Shown one piece after another: positions 12,411 to 27,640 of a DNA stretch of 64,000 nt; position 1 is the first letter of the stretch, and the number at the start of each line of letters is the position of its first letter. The notes under the pieces were generated by a model, which was not told the DNA's origin, searched no databases, and saw nothing but the letters and a program-made list of their open reading frames with translations. Source of the stretch: Embiotoca jacksoni (lineage: Eukaryota; Chordata; Actinopteri; Embiotocidae); assembly GCA_022577435.1 (NCBI GenBank), contig JAKOON010000040.1, positions 1,245,187 to 1,309,186 of the forward strand. Direction: 5' to 3'. A program made the translations under genes and the position numbers.

Positions 12411-15400
12411 TGTAGTTTTATATCGAGTCTGTAGTTTTATATCCAGTCTGTAGTTTTATATCCAGTCTGTAGTTTTATATCCAGTCTGTGTTTTATATCC
12501 AGTCTGTAGTTTTATATGGAGTCTGTAGTTTTATATCGAGTCTGTAGTTTTATATACAGTCTGTGGTTTTATATCCAGTCTGCGGTTTTATATCCAGTCT
12601 GTGTTTTGTATCCAGTCTGTGTTTTGTATCCAGTCTGTAGTTTTATATCCAGTCTGTAATTTTATATCCAGTCTGTAATTTTATATCAAGTCTTTGGTTT
12701 ATATCCAGTCTGTAGTTTTATATCGAGTCTGTGTTTTATATCGAGTCTGTAGTTTTATATCCAGTCTGTAGTTTTATATCCAGTCTGTGTTTTATATCCA
12801 GTCTGTAGTTTTATATCCAGTCTGTAGTTTTATATCGAGTCTGTGTTTTATATCCAGTCTGTAGTTTTATATCCAGTCTGTGTTTTATATCCAGTCTGCA
12901 GTTTTATATCCAGCCTGTAGTCTTATATTTTATATCCAGCCTGTCGTTTTATATTCAGTCTGTGTTTTATATCCAGTCTGTAGTTTTATATCCAGTCTGT
13001 GTTTTATATCGAGTCTGTGTTTTATATCCAGTCTATGTTTTATATCCAGTCTGTGGTTTTATATCCAGTCTGTAGTTTTATATCCAGTCTGTGGTTTTAT
13101 ATCCAGTCTGTGGTTTTATATCCAGTCTGTAGTTTTATATCGAGTCTGTAGTTTTATATCCAGTCTGTGTTTTATATCCAGTCTGTAGTTTTATATCCAG
13201 TCTGTAGTTTTATATCCAGTCTGTAATTTTATATCAAGTCTTTAGTTTTATATCCAGTCTGTAGTTTTATATCCAGTCTGCAGTTTTATATCCAGTCTGT
13301 AGTTTTATATCGAGTCTGTAGTTTTATATCGAGTCTGTAGTTTTATATCCAGTCTGTAGTTTTATATCGAGTCTGTGTTTTATATCCAGTCTGTAATTTT
13401 ATATCAAGTCTTTAGTTTTATATCCAGTCTGTAGTTTTATATCGAGTCTGTGTTTTATATCCAGTCTGTAGTTTTATATCCAGTCTGTAGTTTTATATCC
13501 AGTCTGTGTTTTATATCCAGTCTGTAGTTTTATATCCAGTCAGTAGTTTTATATCGAGTCTGTGTTTTATATCCAGTCTGTAGTTTTATATCCAGTCTGT
13601 GTTTTATATCCAGTCTGTGTTTTATATCCAGTCTGTAGTTTTATATCCAGTCTGTAGTTTTATATCCAGTCTGTGTTTTATATTCAGTCTGTAGTTTTAT
13701 ATTCAGTCTGTGTTTTATATCCAGTCTGTAGTTTTATATCGAGTCTGTAGTTTTATATCGAGTCTGTAGTTTTATATCCAGTCTGTGTTTTATATCCAGT
13801 CTGTAGTTTTATATCCAGTCAGTAGTTTTATATCGAGTCTGTGTTTTATATCCAGTCTGTAGTTTTATATCCAGTCTGTGTTTTATATCCAGTCTGTGTT
13901 TTATATCCAGTCTGTAGTTTTATATCCAGTCTGTAGTTTTATATCCAGTCTGTAGTTTTATATCAAGTCTTTAGTTTTATATCGAGTCTGTAGTTTTATA
14001 TCGAGTCTGTAGTTTTATATCCAGTCTGTAGTTTTATATCCAGTCTGTGTTTTATATCCAGTCTGTAGTTTTATATCGAGTCTGTAGTTTTATATCGAGT
14101 CTGTGGTTTTATATCCAGTCTGTGGTTTTATATCCAGTCTGTAGTTTTATATCCAGTCTGTGTTTTATATCCAGTCTGTAGTTTTATATCCAGTCTGTAA
14201 TTTTATATCAAGTCTTTAGTTTTATATCCAGTCTGTAGTTTTATATCCAGTCTGCAGTTTTATATCCAGTCTGTAGTTTTATATCGAGTCTGTGTTTTAT
14301 ATCCAGTCTGTAGTTTTATATCCAGTCTGTAGTTTTATATCGAGTCTGTGTTTTATATCGAGTCTGTGTTTTATATCCAGTCTGTAATTTTATATCAAGT
14401 CTTTGGTTTATATCCAGTCTGTAGTTTTATATCCAGTCTGTAGTTTTATATCGAGTCTGTGTTTTATATCTAGTCTGTAGTTTTATATCCAGTCTGTAGT
14501 TTTATATCCAGTCTGAAGTTTTATATCCAGCCTGTAGTCTTATATTTTATATCCAGCCTGTCGTTTTATATTCAGTCTGTGTTTTATATCCAGTCTGTAG
14601 TTTTATATCCAGTCTGTGTTTTATATCGAGTCTGTGTTTTATATCCAGTCTATGTTTTATATCCAGTCTGTGGTTTTATATCCAGTCTGTAGTTTTATAT
14701 CCAGTCTGTGGTTTTATATCCAGTCTGTGGTTTTATATCCAGTCTGTAGTTTTATATCGAGTCTGTAGTTTTATATCCAGTCTGTGTTTTATATCCAGTC
14801 TGTAGTTTTATATCCAGTCTGTAGTTTTATATCCAGTCTGTAATTTTATATCAAGTCTGTAGTTTTATATCCAGTCTGCAGTTTTATATCCAGTCTGTAG
14901 TTTTATATCCAGTCTGTAGTTTTATATCGAGTCTGTGTTTTATATCCAGTCTGTAGTCTTATATTTTATATCCAGTCTGTCGTTTTATATTCAGTCTGTG
15001 TTTTATATCCAGTCTGTGTTTTATATCCAGTCTGTAGTTTTATATCCAGTCTGTAGTTTTATATCCAGTCTTAAGTTTTATATCCAGTCTGTAGTTTTAT
15101 ATCCAGTCTGTAGTTTTATATCCAGTCTGTAGTTTTATATCCAGTCTGTAGTTTTATATCCAGTCTGTGTTTTATATCCAGTCTGTAGTTTTATATCGAG
15201 TCTGTAGTTTTGTATCGAGTCTGTAGTTTTATATCCAGTCTGTGGTTTTATATCCAGTCTGCGGTTTTATATCCAGTCTGTGTTTTGTATCCAGTCTGTG
15301 TTTTGTATCCAGTCTGTAGTTTTATATCCAGTCTGTAGTTTTATATCCAGTCTGTAGTTTTATATCGAGTCTGTGTTTTATATCCAGTCTGTAATTTTAT

Positions 15401-16147
15401 ATCAAGTCTTTGGTTTATATCCAGTCTGTAGTTTTATATCCAGTCTGTAGTTTTATATCGAGTCTGTGTTTTATATCCAGTCTGTAGTTTTATATCCAGT
15501 CTGTGTTTTATATCCAGTCTGCAGTTTTATATCCAGCCTGTAGTCTTATATTTTATATCCAGCCTGTCGTTTTATATTCAGTCTGTGTTTTATATCCAGT
15601 CTGTAGTTTTATATCCAGTCTGTGTTTTATATCGAGTCTGTGTTTTATATCCAGTCTATGTTTTATATCCAGTCTGTGGTTTTATATCCAGTCTGTAGTT
15701 TTATATCCAGTCTGTGGTTTTATATCCAGTCTGTGGTTTTATATCCAGTCTGTAGTTTTATATCGAGTCTGTAGTTTTATATCCAGTCTGTGTTTTATAT
15801 CCAGTCTGTAGTTTTATATCCAGTCTGTAATTTTATATCAAGTCTTTAGTTTTATATCCAGTCTGTAGTTTTATATCCAGTCTGCAGTTTTATATCCAGT
15901 CTGTAGTTTTATATCGAGTCTGTAGTTTTATATCCAGTCTGTGTTTTATATCCAGTCTGTAGTTTTATATCCAGTCTGTAGCTTTATATCGAGTCTGTAG
16001 CTTTAAATCGAGTCTGTGTTTTATATACAGTCTGTAGTTTTATATCCAGTCTGTAGTTTTATATCCAGTCTTTAGTTTTATATCCAGTCTGTAGTTTTAT
16101 ATCCAGTCTGCAGTTTTATATCCAGTCTGCAGTTTTATATTCAGTCT

Positions 16148-19100
16148 GTGTTTTATATCCAGTCTGTGTTTTATATCCAGTCTGTGTTTTATATCCAGTC
16201 TGTAGTTTTATATCGAGACTGTTTTATATCCAGTCTGTTTTATATCCAGTCTGTAGTTTTATATCCAGTCTGTAGTTTTATATCCAGTCTGTGTTTTATA
16301 TCCAGTCTGTGTTTTATATCCAGACTGTAGTTTTATATCCAGTCTGTAGTTTTATATCCAGTCTGTAGTTTTATATCCAGTCTTTAGTTTTATATCCAGT
16401 CTGTAGTTTTATATCCAGTCTGCAGTTTTATATCCAGTATGTAGTTTTATATTCAGTCTGTGTTTTATATCCAGTCTGTGTTTTATATCCAGTCTGTAGT
16501 TTTATATCGAGTCTGTTTTATATCCAGTCTGTGTTTTATATCCAGTCTGTAGTTTTATATCCAGTCTGTGTTTTGTGTCCAGTCTGTAGTTTTATATCCA
16601 GTCTGTAGTTTTATATCCAGTCTGTGTTTTATATCCAGTCTGTAGTTTTATATCCAGTCTGTAGTTTTATATCCAGTCTGCAGTTTTATATCCAGTCTGT
16701 GTTTTGTATCCAGTCTGTAGTTTTATATCCAGTCTGTAGTTTTATATCCAGTCTGTAGTTTTATATCCAGTCTGTAATTTTATATCAAGTCTTTGGTTTA
16801 TATCCAGTCTGTAGTTTTATATCGAGTCTGTTTTATATCCAGTCTGTAGTTTTATATCCAGTCTGTAGTTTTATATCCAGTCTGTGTTTTATATCCAGTC
16901 TGTAGTTTTATATCCAGTCTGTAGTTTTATATCCAGTCTGTGTTTTATATCCAGTCTGTAGTTTTATATCCAGTCTGTGTTTTATATCCAGTCTGCAGTT
17001 TTATATCCAGCCTGTAGTCTTATATTTTATATCCAGCCTGTCGTTTTATATTCAGTCTGTGTTTTATATCCAGTCTGTAGTTTTATATCCAGTCTGTGTT
17101 TTATATCGAGTCTGTGTTTTATATCCAGTCTATGTTTTATATCCAGTCTGTGGTTTTATATCCAGTCTGTAGTTTTATATCCAGTCTGTAGTTTTATATC
17201 CAGTCTGTAGTTTTATATCCAGTCTGTAGTTTTATATCCAGTCTGTAGTTTTATATCGAGTCTGTAGTTTTATATCCAGTCTGTGGTTTTATATCCAGTC
17301 TGCGGTTTTATATCCAGTCTGTAATTTTATATTCAGTCTGTAATTTTATATCCAGTCTTTGGTTTATATCCAGTCTGTAGTTTTATATCGAGTCTGTGTT
17401 TTATATCGAGACTGTGTTTTATATCCAGTCTGTGTTTTATATCCAGTCTGTAGTTTTATATCCAGTCTGTAGTTTTATATCGAGACTGTGTTTTATATCG
17501 AGACTGTGTTTTATATCCAGTCTGTGTTTTATATCCAGTCTGTAGTTTTATATCCAGTCTGTGTTTTATATCCAGTCTGTGTTTTATATCCAGTCTGTAG
17601 TTTTATATCCAGTCTGTAGTTTTATATCAAGTCTGTAGTTTTATATCCAGTCTGTAGTTTTATATCGAGTCTGTAGTTTTATATCCAGTCTGTAGTTTTA
17701 TATCCAGTCTGTGTTTTATATCCAGTCTGTAGTTTTATATCGAGTCTGTAGTTTTATATCGAGTCTGTGGTTTTATATCCAGTCTGCGGTTTTATATCCA
17801 GTCTGCGGTTTTATATCCAGTCTGTGGTTTTATATCCAGTCTGTAATTTTATATCAAGTCTTTGGTTTATATCCAGTCTGTAGTTTTATATCGAGTCTGT
17901 GTTTTATATCGAGACTGTGTTTTATATCCAGTCTGTGTTTTATATCCAGTCTGTAGTTTTATATCCAGTCTGCAGTTTTATATCCAGTCTGTTTTATATC
18001 CAGTCTGTAGTTTTATATCCAGTCTATAGTTTTATATCCAGTCTGTAGTTTTATATCGAGACTGTGTTTTATATCGAGACTGTGTTTTATATCCAGTCTG
18101 TGTTTTATATCCAGTCTGTAATTTTATATCCAGTCTGTGTTTTATATCCAGTCTGTGTTTTATATCCAGTCTGTAGTTTTATATCCAGTCTGTAGCTTTA
18201 TATCCAGTCTGTAGTTTTATATCCAGTCTGTGTTTTATATCCAGTCTGTAGTTTTATATCGAGTCTGTAGTTTTGTATCGAGTCTGTAGTTTTATATCCA
18301 GTCTGTAGTTTTATATCCAGTCTGTGTTTTATATCCAGTCTGTAGTTTTATATCCAGTCTGTAGTTTTATATCCAGTCTGTGTTTTATATCCAGTCTGTA
18401 GTTTTATATCCAGTCTGTAGTTTTATATCCAGTCTGTAGTTTTATATCCAGTCTGTGTTTTGTATCAAGTCTGTAGTTTTATATCCAGTCTGTAGTTTTA
18501 TATCCAGTCTGTAATTTTATATCCAGTCTTTGGTTTATATCCAGTCTGTAGTTTTATATCGAGTCTGTGTTTTATATCGAGTCTGTGTTTTATATCCAGT
18601 CTGTAGTTTTATATCCAGTCTGTAGTTTTATATCCAGTCTGTGTTTTATATCCAGTCTGTAGTTTTATATCCAGTCTGTGTTTTATATCCAGTCTGCAGT
18701 TTTATATCCAGCCTGTAGTCTTATATTTTATATCCAGCCTGTCGTTTTATATTCAGTCTGTGTTTTATATCCAGTCTGTAGTTTTATATCGAGTCTGTGT
18801 TTTATATCGAGTCTGTGTTTTATATCCAGTCTATGTTTTATATCCTGTCTGTGGTTTTATATCCAGTCTGTAGTTTTATATCGAGTCTGTGTTTTATATC
18901 CAGTCTGTGTTTTATATCCAGTCTGTAGTTTTATATCCAGTCTGTAGTCTTATATTTTATATCCAGCCTGTCGTTTTATATTCAGTCTGTTTTATATCCA
19001 GTCTGTAGTTTTATATCCAGTCTGTGTTTTATATCGAGTCTGTGTTTTATATCCAGTCTATGTTTTATATCCAGTCTGTGGTTTTATATCCAGTCTGTGG

Positions 19101-22100
19101 TTTTATATCCTGTCTGTGGTTTTATATCCAGTCTGTAGTTTTATATCGAGTCTGTGTTTTATATCCAGTCTGTGTTTTATATCCAGTCTGTAGTTTTATA
19201 TCCAGTCTGTAATTTTATATCAAGTCTTTAGTTTTATATCCAGTCTGTAGTTTTATATCCAGTCTGCGGTTTTATATCCAGTCTGTAGTTTTATATCCAG
19301 TCTGTAATTTTATATCAAGTCTTTAGTTTTATATCCAGTCTGTAGTTTTATATCCAGTCTGCGGTTTTATATCCAGTCTGTAGTTTTATATCGAGTCTGT
19401 GTTTTATATCCAGTCTGTAGTTTTATATCCAGTCTGTAGTTTTATATCGAGTCTGTGTTTTATATCGAGTCTGTGTTTTATATCCAGTCTGTGTTTTATA
19501 TCCAGTCTGTGTTTTATATCCAGTCTGTAGTTTTATATCCAGTCAGTAGTTTTATATCGAGTCTGTGTTTTATATCCAGTCTGTAGTTTTATATCCAGTC
19601 TGTGTTTTATATCCAGTCTGCAGTTTTATATCCAGTCTGTAGTCTTATATTTTATATCCAGTCTGTCGTTTTATATTCAGTGTGTTTTTTATATCCAGTC
19701 TGTGTTTTATATCCAGTCTGTGTTTTATATCCAGTCTGTAGTTTTATATCCAGTCTGTAGTTTTATATCCAGTCTGTAGTTTATATCCAGTCTGTAGTTT
19801 TATATCCAGTCTGTAGTTTTATATCGAGACTGTGTTTTATATCCAGTCTGTTTTATATCCAGTCTGTAGTTTTATTTCGAGACTGTGTTTTATATCGAGT
19901 ATGTAGTTTTATATCCAGTCTGTAGTTTTATATCCAGTCTGTAGTTTTATATGCAGTCTGTAGTTTTATATTCAGTCTGTGTTTTATATCCAGTCTGTGT
20001 TTTATATCCAGTCTGTGTTTTATATCCAATCTGTAGTTTTATATCCAGTCTGTAGTTTTATATCAAGTCTTTAGTTTTATATCCAGTCTGTAGTTTTATA
20101 TCGAGTCTGTAGTTTTATATCCAGTCTGTAGTTTTATATCCAGTCTGTGTTTTATATCCAGTCTGTAGTTTTATATCCAGTCTGTAGTTTTATATCGAGT
20201 CTGTAGTTTTATATCCAGTCTGCGGTTTTATATCCAGTCTGCGGTTTTATATCCAGTCTGCGGTTTTATATCCAGTCTGTAGTTTTATATCCAGTCTGTA
20301 ATTTTATATCCAGTCTGTAATTTTATATCCAGTCTTTGGTTTATATCCAGTCTGTAGTTTTATATCGAGTCTGTGTTTTATATCGAGACTGTGTTTTATA
20401 TCCAGTCTGTGTTTTATATCCAGTCTGTAGTTTTATATCCAGTCTGTAGTTTTATATCGAGACTGTGTTTTATATCGAGACTGTGTTTTATATCCAGTCT
20501 GTGTTTTATATCCAGTCTGTAGTTTTATATCCAGTCTGTTTTATATCGAGACTGTGTTTTATATCCAGCCTGTAGTTTTATATCCAGTCTGTAGTTTTAT
20601 ATCCAGTCTGTAGTTTTATATCAAGTCTGTAGTTTTATATCCAGTCTGTAGTTTTATATCGAGTCTGTAGTTTTATTTCCAGTCTGTAGTTTTATATCCA
20701 GTCTGTGTTTTATATCCAGTCTGTAGTTTTATATCAAGTCTGTAGTTTTATATCGAGTCTGTGGTTTTATATCCAGTCTGTGTTTTATATCGAGTCTGTA
20801 GTTTTATATCGAGTCTGTAGTTTTATATCCAGTCTGCGGTTTTATATCCAGTCTGCGATTTTATATCCAGTCTGTAGTTTTATATCCAGTCTGTAATTTT
20901 ATATCCAGTCTGTAATTTTATATCCAGTCTTTGGTTTATATCCAGTCTGTAGTTTTATATCGAGTCTGTGTTTTATATCGAGACTGTGTTTTATATCCAG
21001 TCTGTGTTTTATATCCAGTCTGTAGTTTTATATCCAGTCTGTAGTTTTATATCCAGTCTGTAATTTTATATCAAGTCTTTAGTTTTATATCCAGTCTGTA
21101 GATTTATATCCAGTCTGCAGTTTTATATCCAGTCTGTAGTTTTATATCGAGTCTGTAGTTTTATATCCAGTCTGTGTTTTATATCCAGTCTGTAGTTTTA
21201 TATCCAGTCTGTAGCTTTATATCGAGTCTGTAGCTTTAAATCGAGTCTGTGTTTTATATACAGTCTGTAGTTTTATATCCAGTCTGTAGTTTTATATCCA
21301 GTCTTTAGTTTTATATCCAGTCTGTAGTTTTATATCCAGTCTGCAGTTTTATATCCAGTATGTAGTTTTATATTCAGTCTGTGTTTTATATCCAGTCTGT
21401 GTTTTATATCCAGTCTGTGTTTTATATCCAGTCTGTAGTTTTATATCGAGACTGTTTTATATCCAGTCTGTTTTATATCCAGTCTGTAGTTTTATATCCA
21501 GTCTGTAGTTTTATATCCAGTCTGTGTTTTATATCCAGTCTGTGTTTTATATCCAGACTGTAGTTTTATATCCAGTCTGTAGTTTTATATCCAGTCTGTA
21601 GTTTTATATCCAGTCTTTAGTTTTATATCCAGTCTGTAGTTTTATATCCAGTCTGCAGTTTTATATCCAGTATGTAGTTTTATATTCAGTCTGTGTTTTA
21701 TATCCAGTCTGTGTTTTATATCCAGTCTGTAGTTTTATATCGAGTCTGTGTTTTATATCCAGTCTGTGTTTTATATCCAGTCTGTAGTTTTATATCCAGT
21801 CTGTGTTTTGTGTCCAGTCTGTAGTTTTATATCCAGTCTGTAGTTTTATATCCAGTCTGTGTTTTATATCCAGTCTGTAGTTTTATATCCAGTCTGTAGT
21901 TTTATATCCAGTCTGCAGTTTTATATCCAGTCTGTGTTTTGTATCCAGTCTGTAGTTTTATATCCAGTCTGTAGTTTTATATCCAGTCTGTAGTTTTATA
22001 TCCAGTCTGTAATTTTATATCAAGTCTTTGGTTTATATCCAGTCTGTAGTTTTATATCGAGTCTGTTTTATATCCAGTCTGTAGTTTTATATCCAGTCTG

Positions 22101-24485
22101 TAGTTTTATATCCAGTCTGTGTTTTATATCCAGTCTGTAGTTTTATATCCAGTCTGTAGTTTTATATCGAGTCTGTGTTTTATATCCAGTCTGTAGTTTT
22201 ATATCCAGTCTGTGTTTTATATCCAGTCTGCAGTTTTATATCCAGCCTGTAGTCTTATATTTTATATCCAGCCTGTCGTTTTATATTCAGTCTGTGTTTT
22301 ATATCCAGTCTGTAGTTTTATATCCAGTCTGTGTTTTATATCGAGTATGTGTTTTATATCCAGTCTATGTTTTATATCCAGTCTGTGGTTTTATATCCAG
22401 TCTGTAGTTTTATATCCAGTCTGTAGTTTTATATCCAGTCTGTAGTTTTATATCCAGTCTGTAGTTTTATATCCAGTCTGTAGTTTTATATCCAGTCTGT
22501 AGTTTTATATCCAGTCTGTAGTTTTATATCGAGTCTGTAGTTTTATATCCAGTCTGTGGTTTTATATCCAGTCTGCGGTTTTATATCCAGTCTGTAATTT
22601 TATATTCAGTCTGTAATTTTATATCCAGTCTTTGGTTTATATCCAGTCTGTAGTTTTATATCGAGTCTGTGTTTTATATCGAGACTGTGTTTTATATCCA
22701 GTCTGTGTTTTATATCCAGTCTGTAGTTTTATATCCAGTCTGTAGTTTTATATCGAGACTGTGTTTTATATCGAGACTGTGTTTTATATCCAGTCTGTGT
22801 TTTATATCCAGTCTGTAGTTTTATATCCAGTCTGTGTTTTATATCCAGTCTGTGTTTTATATCCAGTCTGTAGTTTTATATCCAGTCTGTAGTTTTATAT
22901 CAAGTCTGTAGTTTTATATCCAGTCTGTAGTTTTATATCGAGTCTGTAGTTTTATATCCAGTCTGTAGTTTTATATCCAGTCTGTGTTTTATATCCAGTC
23001 TGTAGTTTTATATCGAGTCTGTAGTTTTATATCGAGTCTGTGGTTTTATATCCAGTCTGCGGTTTTATATCCAGTCTGCGGTTTTATATCCAGTCTGTGG
23101 TTTTATATCCAGTCTGTAATTTTATATCAAGTCTTTGGTTTATATCCAGTCTGTAGTTTTATATCGAGTCTGTGTTTTATATCGAGACTGTGTTTTATAT
23201 CCAGTCTGTGTTTTATATCCAGTCTGTAGTTTTATATCCAGTCTGCAGTTTTATATCCAGTCTGTTTTATATCCAGTCTGTAGTTTTATATCCAGTCTGT
23301 AGTTTTATATCCAGTCTGTAGTTTTATATCGAGACTGTGTTTTATATCGAGACTGTGTTTTATATCCAGTCTGTGTTTTATATCCAGTCTGTAATTTTAT
23401 ATCCAGTCTGTGTTTTATATCCAGTCTGTGTTTTATATCCAGTCTGTAGTTTTATATCCAGTCTGTAGCTTTATATCCAGTCTGTAGTTTTATATCCAGT
23501 CTGTGTTTTATATCCAGTCTGTAGTTTTATATCGAGTCTGTAGTTTTGTATCGAGTCTGTAGTTTTATATCCAGTCTGTAGTTTTATATCCAGTCTGTGT
23601 TTTATATCCAGTCTGTAGTTTTATATCCAGTCTGTAGTTTTATATCCAGTCTGTGTTTTATATCCAGTCTGTAGTTTTATATCCAGTCTGTAGTTTTATA
23701 TCCAGTCTGTAGTTTTATATCCAGTCTGTGTTTTGTATCAAGTCTGTAGTTTTATATCCAGTCTGTAGTTTTATATCCAGTCTGTAATTTTATATCCAGT
23801 CTTTGGTTTATATCCAGTCTGTAGTTTTATATCGAGTCTGTGTTTTATATCGAGTCTGTGTTTTATATCCAGTCTGTAGTTTTATATCCAGTCTGTAGTT
23901 TTATATCCAGTCTGTGTTTTATATCCAGTCTGTAGTTTTATATCCAGTCTGTGTTTTATATCCAGTCTGCAGTTTTATATCCAGCCTGTAGTCTTATATT
24001 TTATATCCAGCCTGTCGTTTTATATTCAGTCTGTGTTTTATATCCAGTCTGTAGTTTTATATCGAGTCTGTGTTTTATATCGAGTCTGTGTTTTATATCC
24101 AGTCTATGTTTTATATCCTGTCTGTGGTTTTATATCCAGTCTGTAGTTTTATATCGAGTCTGTGTTTTATATCCAGTCTGTGTTTTATATCCAGTCTGTA
24201 GTTTTATATCCAGTCTGTAGTCTTATATTTTATATCCAGCCTGTCGTTTTATATTCAGTCTGTTTTATATCCAGTCTGTAGTTTTATATCCAGTCTGTGT
24301 TTTATATCGAGTCTGTGTTTTATATCCAGTCTATGTTTTATATCCAGTCTGTGGTTTTATATCCAGTCTGTGGTTTTATATCCTGTCTGTGGTTTTATAT
24401 CCAGTCTGTAGTTTTATATCGAGTCTGTGTTTTATATCCAGTCTGTGTTTTATATCCAGTCTGTAGTTTTATATCCAGTCTGTAA
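16148..24485 (+). repeat. 5.23-5.27-kb-offset segmental duplication inside the array
   Basis: Patterns starting at 16148, 16977, 17711, 18678 and 19024 recur at 21381, 22212, 22984, 23951 and 24297. Offsets are 5233, 5235, 5273, 5273 and 5273. A rare cagtgtgttttttat variant at 19678 recurs at 24933 (5255). The 38-bp step between offsets equals two 19-bp units. This is the clearest large second-level repeat in the array. Confidence 0.8.
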
Positions 24486-24649
24486 TTTTATATCAAGTCT
24501 TTAGTTTTATATCCAGTCTTTAGTTTTATATCCAGTCTGCGGTTTTATATCCAGTCTGTAGTTTTATATCCAGTCTGTAATTTTATATCAAGTCTTTAGT
24601 TTTATATCCAGTCTGTAGTTTTATATCCAGTCTGCGGTTTTATATCCAG

Positions 24650-27640
24650 TCTGTAGTTTTATATCGAGTCTGTGTTTTATATCCAGTCTGTAGTTTTATA
24701 TCCAGTCTGTAGTTTTATATCCAGTCTGTGTTTTATATCCAGTCTGTGTTTTATATCCAGTCTGTGTTTTATATCCAGTCTGTAGTTTTATATCCAGTCA
24801 GTAGTTTTATATCGAGTCTGTGTTTTATATCCAGTCTGTAGTTTTATATCCAGTCTGTGTTTTATATCCAGTCTGCAGTTTTATATCCAGTCTGTAGTCT
24901 TATATTTTATATCCAGTCTGTCGTTTTATATTCAGTGTGTTTTTTATATCCAGTCTGTGTTTTATATCCAGTCTGTGTTTTATATCCAGTCTGTAGTTTT
25001 ATATCCAGTCTGTAGTTTATATCCAGTCTGTAGTTTTATATCCAGTCTGTAGTTTTATATCGAGACTGTGTTTTATATCCAGTCTGTGTTTTATATCCAG
25101 TCTGTAGTTTTATTTCGAGACTGTGTTTTATATCGAGTCTGTAGTTTTATATCCAGTCTGTAGTTTTATATCCAGTCTGTAGTTTTATATGCAGTCTGTA
25201 GTTTTATATTCAGTCTGTGTTTTATATCCAGTCTGTGTTTTATATCCAGTCTGTGTTTTATATCCAATCTGTAGTTTTATATCCAGTCTGTAGTTTTATA
25301 TCAAGTCTTTAGTTTTATATCCAGTCTGTAGTTTTATATCGAGTCTGTAGTTTTATATCCAGTCTGTAGTTTTATATCCAGTCTGTGTTTTATATCCAGT
25401 CTGTAGTTTTATATCCAGTCTGTAGTTTTATATCGAGTCTGTAGTTTTATATCCAGTCTGCGGTTTTATATCCAGTCTGCGGTTTTATATCCAGTCTGCG
25501 GTTTTATATCCAGTCTGTAGTTTTATATCCAGTCTGTAATTTTATATCCAGTCTGTAATATTATATCCAGTCTTTGGTTTATATCCAGTCTGTAGTTTTA
25601 TATCGAGTCTGTGTTTTATATCGAGACTGTGTTTTATATCCAGTCTGTGTTTTATATCCAGTCTGTAGTTTTATATCCAGTCTGTAGTTTTATATCGAGA
25701 CTGTGTTTTATATCGAGACTGTGTTTTATATCCAGTCTGTGTTTTATATCCAGTCTGTAGTTTTATATCCAGTCTGTGTTTTATATCGAGACTGTGTTTT
25801 ATATCCAGCCTGTAGTTTTATATCCAGTCTGTAGTTTTATATCCAGTCTGTAGTTTTATATCAAGTCTGTAGTTTTATATCCAGTCTGTAGTTTTATATC
25901 GAGTCTGTAGTTTTATTTCCAGTCTGTAGTTTTATATCCAGTCTGTGTTTTATATCCAGTCTGTAGTTTTATATCGAGTCTGTGTTTTATATCCAGTCTG
26001 TGTTTTATATCCAGTCTGTAGTTTTATATCCAGTCTGTGTTTTGTGTCCAGTCTGTAGTTTTATATCCAGTCTGTAGTTTTATATCCAGTCTGTGTTTTA
26101 TATCCAGTCTGTAGTTTTATATCCAGTCTGTAGTTTTATATCGAGTCTGTGTTTTATATCGAGTCTGTAGTTTTATATCCAGTCTGTAGTTTTATATCGA
26201 GTCTGTGTTTTATATCCAGTCTGTGTTTTATATCCAGTCTGTGTTTTATATCCAGTCTGTAGTTTTATATCCAGTCAGTAGTTTTATATCGAGTCTGTGT
26301 TTTATATCCAGTCTGTAGTTTTATATCCAGTCTGTGTTTTATATCCAGTCTGCAGTTTTATATCCAGTCTGTAGTCTTATATTTTATATCCAGTCTGTCG
26401 TTTTATATTCAGTGTGTTTTTTATATCCAGTCTGTGTTTTATATCCAGTCTGTGTTTTATATCCAGTCTGTAGTTTTATATCCAGTCTGTAGTTTTATAT
26501 CCAGTCTGTAGTTTATATCCAGTCTGTAGTTTTATATCCAGTCTGTAGTTTTATATCGAGACTGTGTTTTATATCCAGTCTGTGTTTTATATCCAGTCTG
26601 TAGTTTTATTTCGAGACTGTGTTTTATATCGAGTCTGTAGTTTTATATCCAGTCTGTAGTTTTATATCCAGTCTGTAGTTTTATATGCAGTCTGTAGTTT
26701 TATATTCAGTCTGTGTTTTATATCCAGTCTGTGTTTTATATCCAGTCTGTGTTTTATATCCAATCTGTAGTTTTATATCCAGTCTGTAGTTTTATATCAA
26801 GTCTTTAGTTTTATATCCAGTCTGTAGTTTTATATCGAGTCTGTAGTTTTATATCCAGTCTGTAGTTTTATATCCAGTCTGTGTTTTATATCCAGTCTGT
26901 AGTTTTATATCCAGTCTGTAGTTTTATATCGAGTCTGTAGTTTTATATCCAGTCTGCGGTTTTATATCCAGTCTGCGGTTTTATATCCAGTCTGCGGTTT
27001 TATATCCAGTCTGTAGTTTTATATCCAGTCTGTAATTTTATATCCAGTCTGTAATTTTATATCCAGTCTTTGGTTTATATCCAGTCTGTAGTTTTATATC
27101 GAGTCTGTGTTTTATATCGAGACTGTGTTTTATATCCAGTCTGTGTTTTATATCCAGTCTGTAGTTTTATATCCAGTCTGTAGTTTTATATCGAGACTGT
27201 GTTTTATATCGAGACTGTGTTTTATATCCAGTCTGTGTTTTATATCCAGTCTGTAGTTTTATATCCAGTCTGTGTTTTATATCGAGACTGTGTTTTATAT
27301 CCAGCCTGTAGTTTTATATCCAGTCTGTAGTTTTATATCCAGTCTGTAGTTTTATATCAAGTCTGTAGTTTTATATCCAGTCTGTAGTTTTATATCGAGT
27401 CTGTAGTTTTATTTCCAGTCTGTAGTTTTATATCCAGTCTGTGTTTTATATCCAGTCTGTAGTTTTATATCAAGTCTGTAGTTTTATATCGAGTCTGTGG
27501 TTTTATATCCAGTCTGTGTTTTATATCGAGTCTGTAGTTTTATATCGAGTCTGTAGTTTTATATCCAGTCTGCGGTTTTATATCCAGTCTGCGATTTTAT
27601 ATCCAGTCTGTAGTTTTATATCCAGTCTGTAATTTTATAT
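24650..27640 (+). repeat. About 1.48-kb tandem duplication inside the array
   Basis: The landmark cagtgtgttttttat occurs at 24933 and 26410 (offset 1477). The following series, with a tatatgcag unit, a tatccaatc unit and three consecutive ctgcgg units, is repeated in the same order in both copies. It lies next to the right part of the 5.27-kb duplication, so the duplications are nested in time. Confidence 0.7.

Larger units (their letters stand above)
5719..15900 (+). repeat. 7.16-kb-offset segmental duplication inside the array
   Basis: The variant pattern at 5719, 7299, 7775 and 8324 recurs at 12880, about 14459, 14935 and 15503, offsets of 7160-7179 bp. The 14459 copy differs from 7299 by at least one substitution (tatctag for tatccag). 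Offsets change by single-unit steps of 19 bp, as expected when later slippage adds or removes one unit. Blocks of about 3 kb are shared at each end. Confidence 0.7.
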